The notes under the pieces are model-generated. The model did not search any database, was not told the origin of the DNA, and saw nothing but the letters and a program-made list of their open reading frames with translations. Positions 62,965-64,000 of a stretch of 64,000 nucleotides of DNA are shown here, piece after piece. The stretch lies in assembly GCA_947496705.1 (NCBI GenBank), contig CANMDW010000028.1, positions 1 through 64,000 on the forward strand, in the 5' to 3' direction. The translations under genes and the position numbers were made by a program. Position 1 is the first letter of the stretch. Each line of letters starts with the position of its first letter. This DNA comes from an uncultured Aquimarina sp. (GTDB lineage Bacteria; Bacteroidota; Bacteroidia; Flavobacteriales; Flavobacteriaceae).

Positions 62965-64000
62965 AAAGGGATAGACGTTTATGCGATTTTTTCAACATTG
63001 GCGCACTTTCCCACGGTTCTACTCCAAGAACAGCTTACATTTTTTTAAAAAGAACGTCCTTTCGATCATCATTCCACTATGCTAAAGTACTAAATACTCC
63101 CTAAAAGCCACGCATCAGCAACCCAGATTATTGCTAAGGCAATAAGCCCCTGTTTTGCTGCTGCTCCCATAGCCACGATATTGTACATAATACGAGTTAT
63201 ACCCGCTCTTCCTTCGTCAGGGTCTATAACAAGTATTATGTAGCAATACTCCCGTAGCTTTGCCCCAAGCTGTCATTGCGCTCAAAATCTGACTTCTAAC
63301 AGACGATTTCTACGGAAGATATTTACATATTATACTTATGTAATCGTGTCGTAGACTTGATTTGGTAAGCTTTGGAAGCATTTTAGCCAAAACTAACGCC
63401 CTGCGGTTGTTTCATTTTAAAAAGCATCGGAAGTCAGCCGTTTCAGCCTTTGCGCACTTCCGATACTTTTTAAAACGCTTAATTATTATAATTGATGTCT
63501 TGTCATAAAATTTAAGACAGAGGAATACATTAACTCAACTTGACTTTTATCGTATTCATCATATTTACCGTGAGCAGCTTTATTTCTTAAATCAAGATTA
63601 GTAGTTACACTTTTTTGGTCAAGGATGTTATAAACATTTGCTTTGACTAGTTCATTATTCATACTATCTGCCTTAAGTGGAACTTGTTTTCCTTTGCTTT
63701 CACGTGTAATATTAATATTATGTTTCAAACATAATTGTCTTATATGTTCTTCTAAGACACTCCCTATCATTACAGCAGCAGCATCTTCATAATCTTTTTC
63801 TAAAAGATGATTAGCCATATCCATAAAATCACTAAAGATTTCTGCGGATACTATCGCTTTTACACCAGATAACCATCCATTCTCTATTTCTGATTTTATG
63901 TTATCAATGATATTAATAGCAGCTTGGATATTAATATAATGAGAGTCTTTTGTTAGTTGAGCGAACTCTACGTAATAAAGATGATCTTTTCCAAAAAGAT
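62965..64000. repeat. Long direct repeat, copy 2 (continues beyond the window)
   Basis: Second copy of 55348-56383, no difference seen by eye over 1,036 bp. It includes the same two large hairpins (about 63185-63241 and 63415-63475) and about 490 bp of non-coding sequence from 62995 to 63485. Confidence 0.9.
63486..64000 (-). CDS. HEPN-like domain protein, copy 2 (5' end outside window)
   Basis: The frame is open to the window edge, so the start lies beyond 64000; an internal ATG at 63824 is not the start. The visible 171 codons are the same as in copy 1, including RNKAAH. By analogy the full gene should end near 64157. Its presence implies that the array continues to the right. Confidence 0.65.
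   Translation of the reverse strand, partial: LFGKDHLYYVEFAQLTKDSHYINIQAAINIIDNIKSEIENGWLSGVKAIVSAEIFSDFMDMANHLLEKDYEDAAAVMIGSVLEEHIRQLCLKHNINITRESKGKQVPLKADSMNNELVKANVYNILDQKSVTTNLDLRNKAAHGKYDEYDKSQVELMYSSVLNFMTRHQL

Noticed and set aside
1..64000. tRNA or rRNA genes, and IS transposases
   Set aside because: I saw no cloverleaf-like tRNA sequence, no rRNA segments and no DDE or HUH transposase in any frame; the only mobility genes are the tyrosine recombinases.

Overview
The window comes from a low-GC member of the Bacteroidota, almost certainly a Flavobacteriaceae. The evidence is a full-length SprA (type IX secretion translocon) in a ruvA-sprA-gcvH-VanZ-TonB block, a PorP/SprF-like protein, TonB proteins of flavobacterial type, promoter boxes of the TTTG/TAnnTTTG kind, few Shine-Dalgarno sequences and many RHS-repeat genes. 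A marine genus such as Aquimarina is a guess from the RHS content; nothing here fixes the genus.

Layout. 1-3923: the 3' part of a large RHS toxin gene ending in a zincin-like (HESLH) domain, coupled to a lipoprotein that is probably its immunity protein. 4249-15415: housekeeping and envelope genes (beta-barrel protein, LytTR response regulator with TPR/histidine kinase, VWA lipoprotein, rhodanese, PorP/SprF-like protein, Nfu scaffold, dodecin, YyaL-type protein). 15629-18407: three tandem paralogues of an unknown exported family; the last overlaps tsaB tail to tail. 19208-26592: an efflux operon (ABC ATPase, two MacB-like permeases, adaptor, TolC, second adaptor). 26810-32043: heme-copper oxidase genes (cyoE, two subunit III proteins, subunit IV) followed by a cysteine-less Sco-like protein, Sco, a DUF420 protein and a small CxxC membrane protein. 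32366-43720: metallo-hydrolase, two TonB proteins, VanZ, gcvH, sprA, ruvA. 43925-47314: an upstream-partner type RHS protein without its downstream toxin partner.

48540-64000 is an accessory island. It opens with a 21-bp-period tandem repeat array. It then holds four minus-strand RHS tail/toxin-immunity modules, mostly lacking their RHS N-termini, interleaved with an integrative element made of an XRE repressor, a P-loop ATPase, a complete tyrosine recombinase, a second recombinase with damaged catalytic residues and a third that is only a core-binding domain. Beside the recombinases lies about 600 bp dense in long hairpins. A direct repeat of at least 1,036 bp (55348-56383 and 62965-64000, identical as far as I can read) carries a HEPN-like gene and ends exactly inside the conserved RHS VYPFG codons. 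A truncated XRE tail at 50228-50344 shows that a second copy of the element once sat between two other toxin modules. I read the island as a store of swappable RHS toxin tips tied to a recombinase element. That reading is inference; the repeats, junctions and gene remnants are visible in the sequence.

The main chromosomal operons appear intact. Sco-like, Sco and DUF420 genes fit oxidase assembly, SprA and the PorP/SprF-like protein fit type IX secretion and gliding, and the TonB proteins fit outer-membrane energisation.
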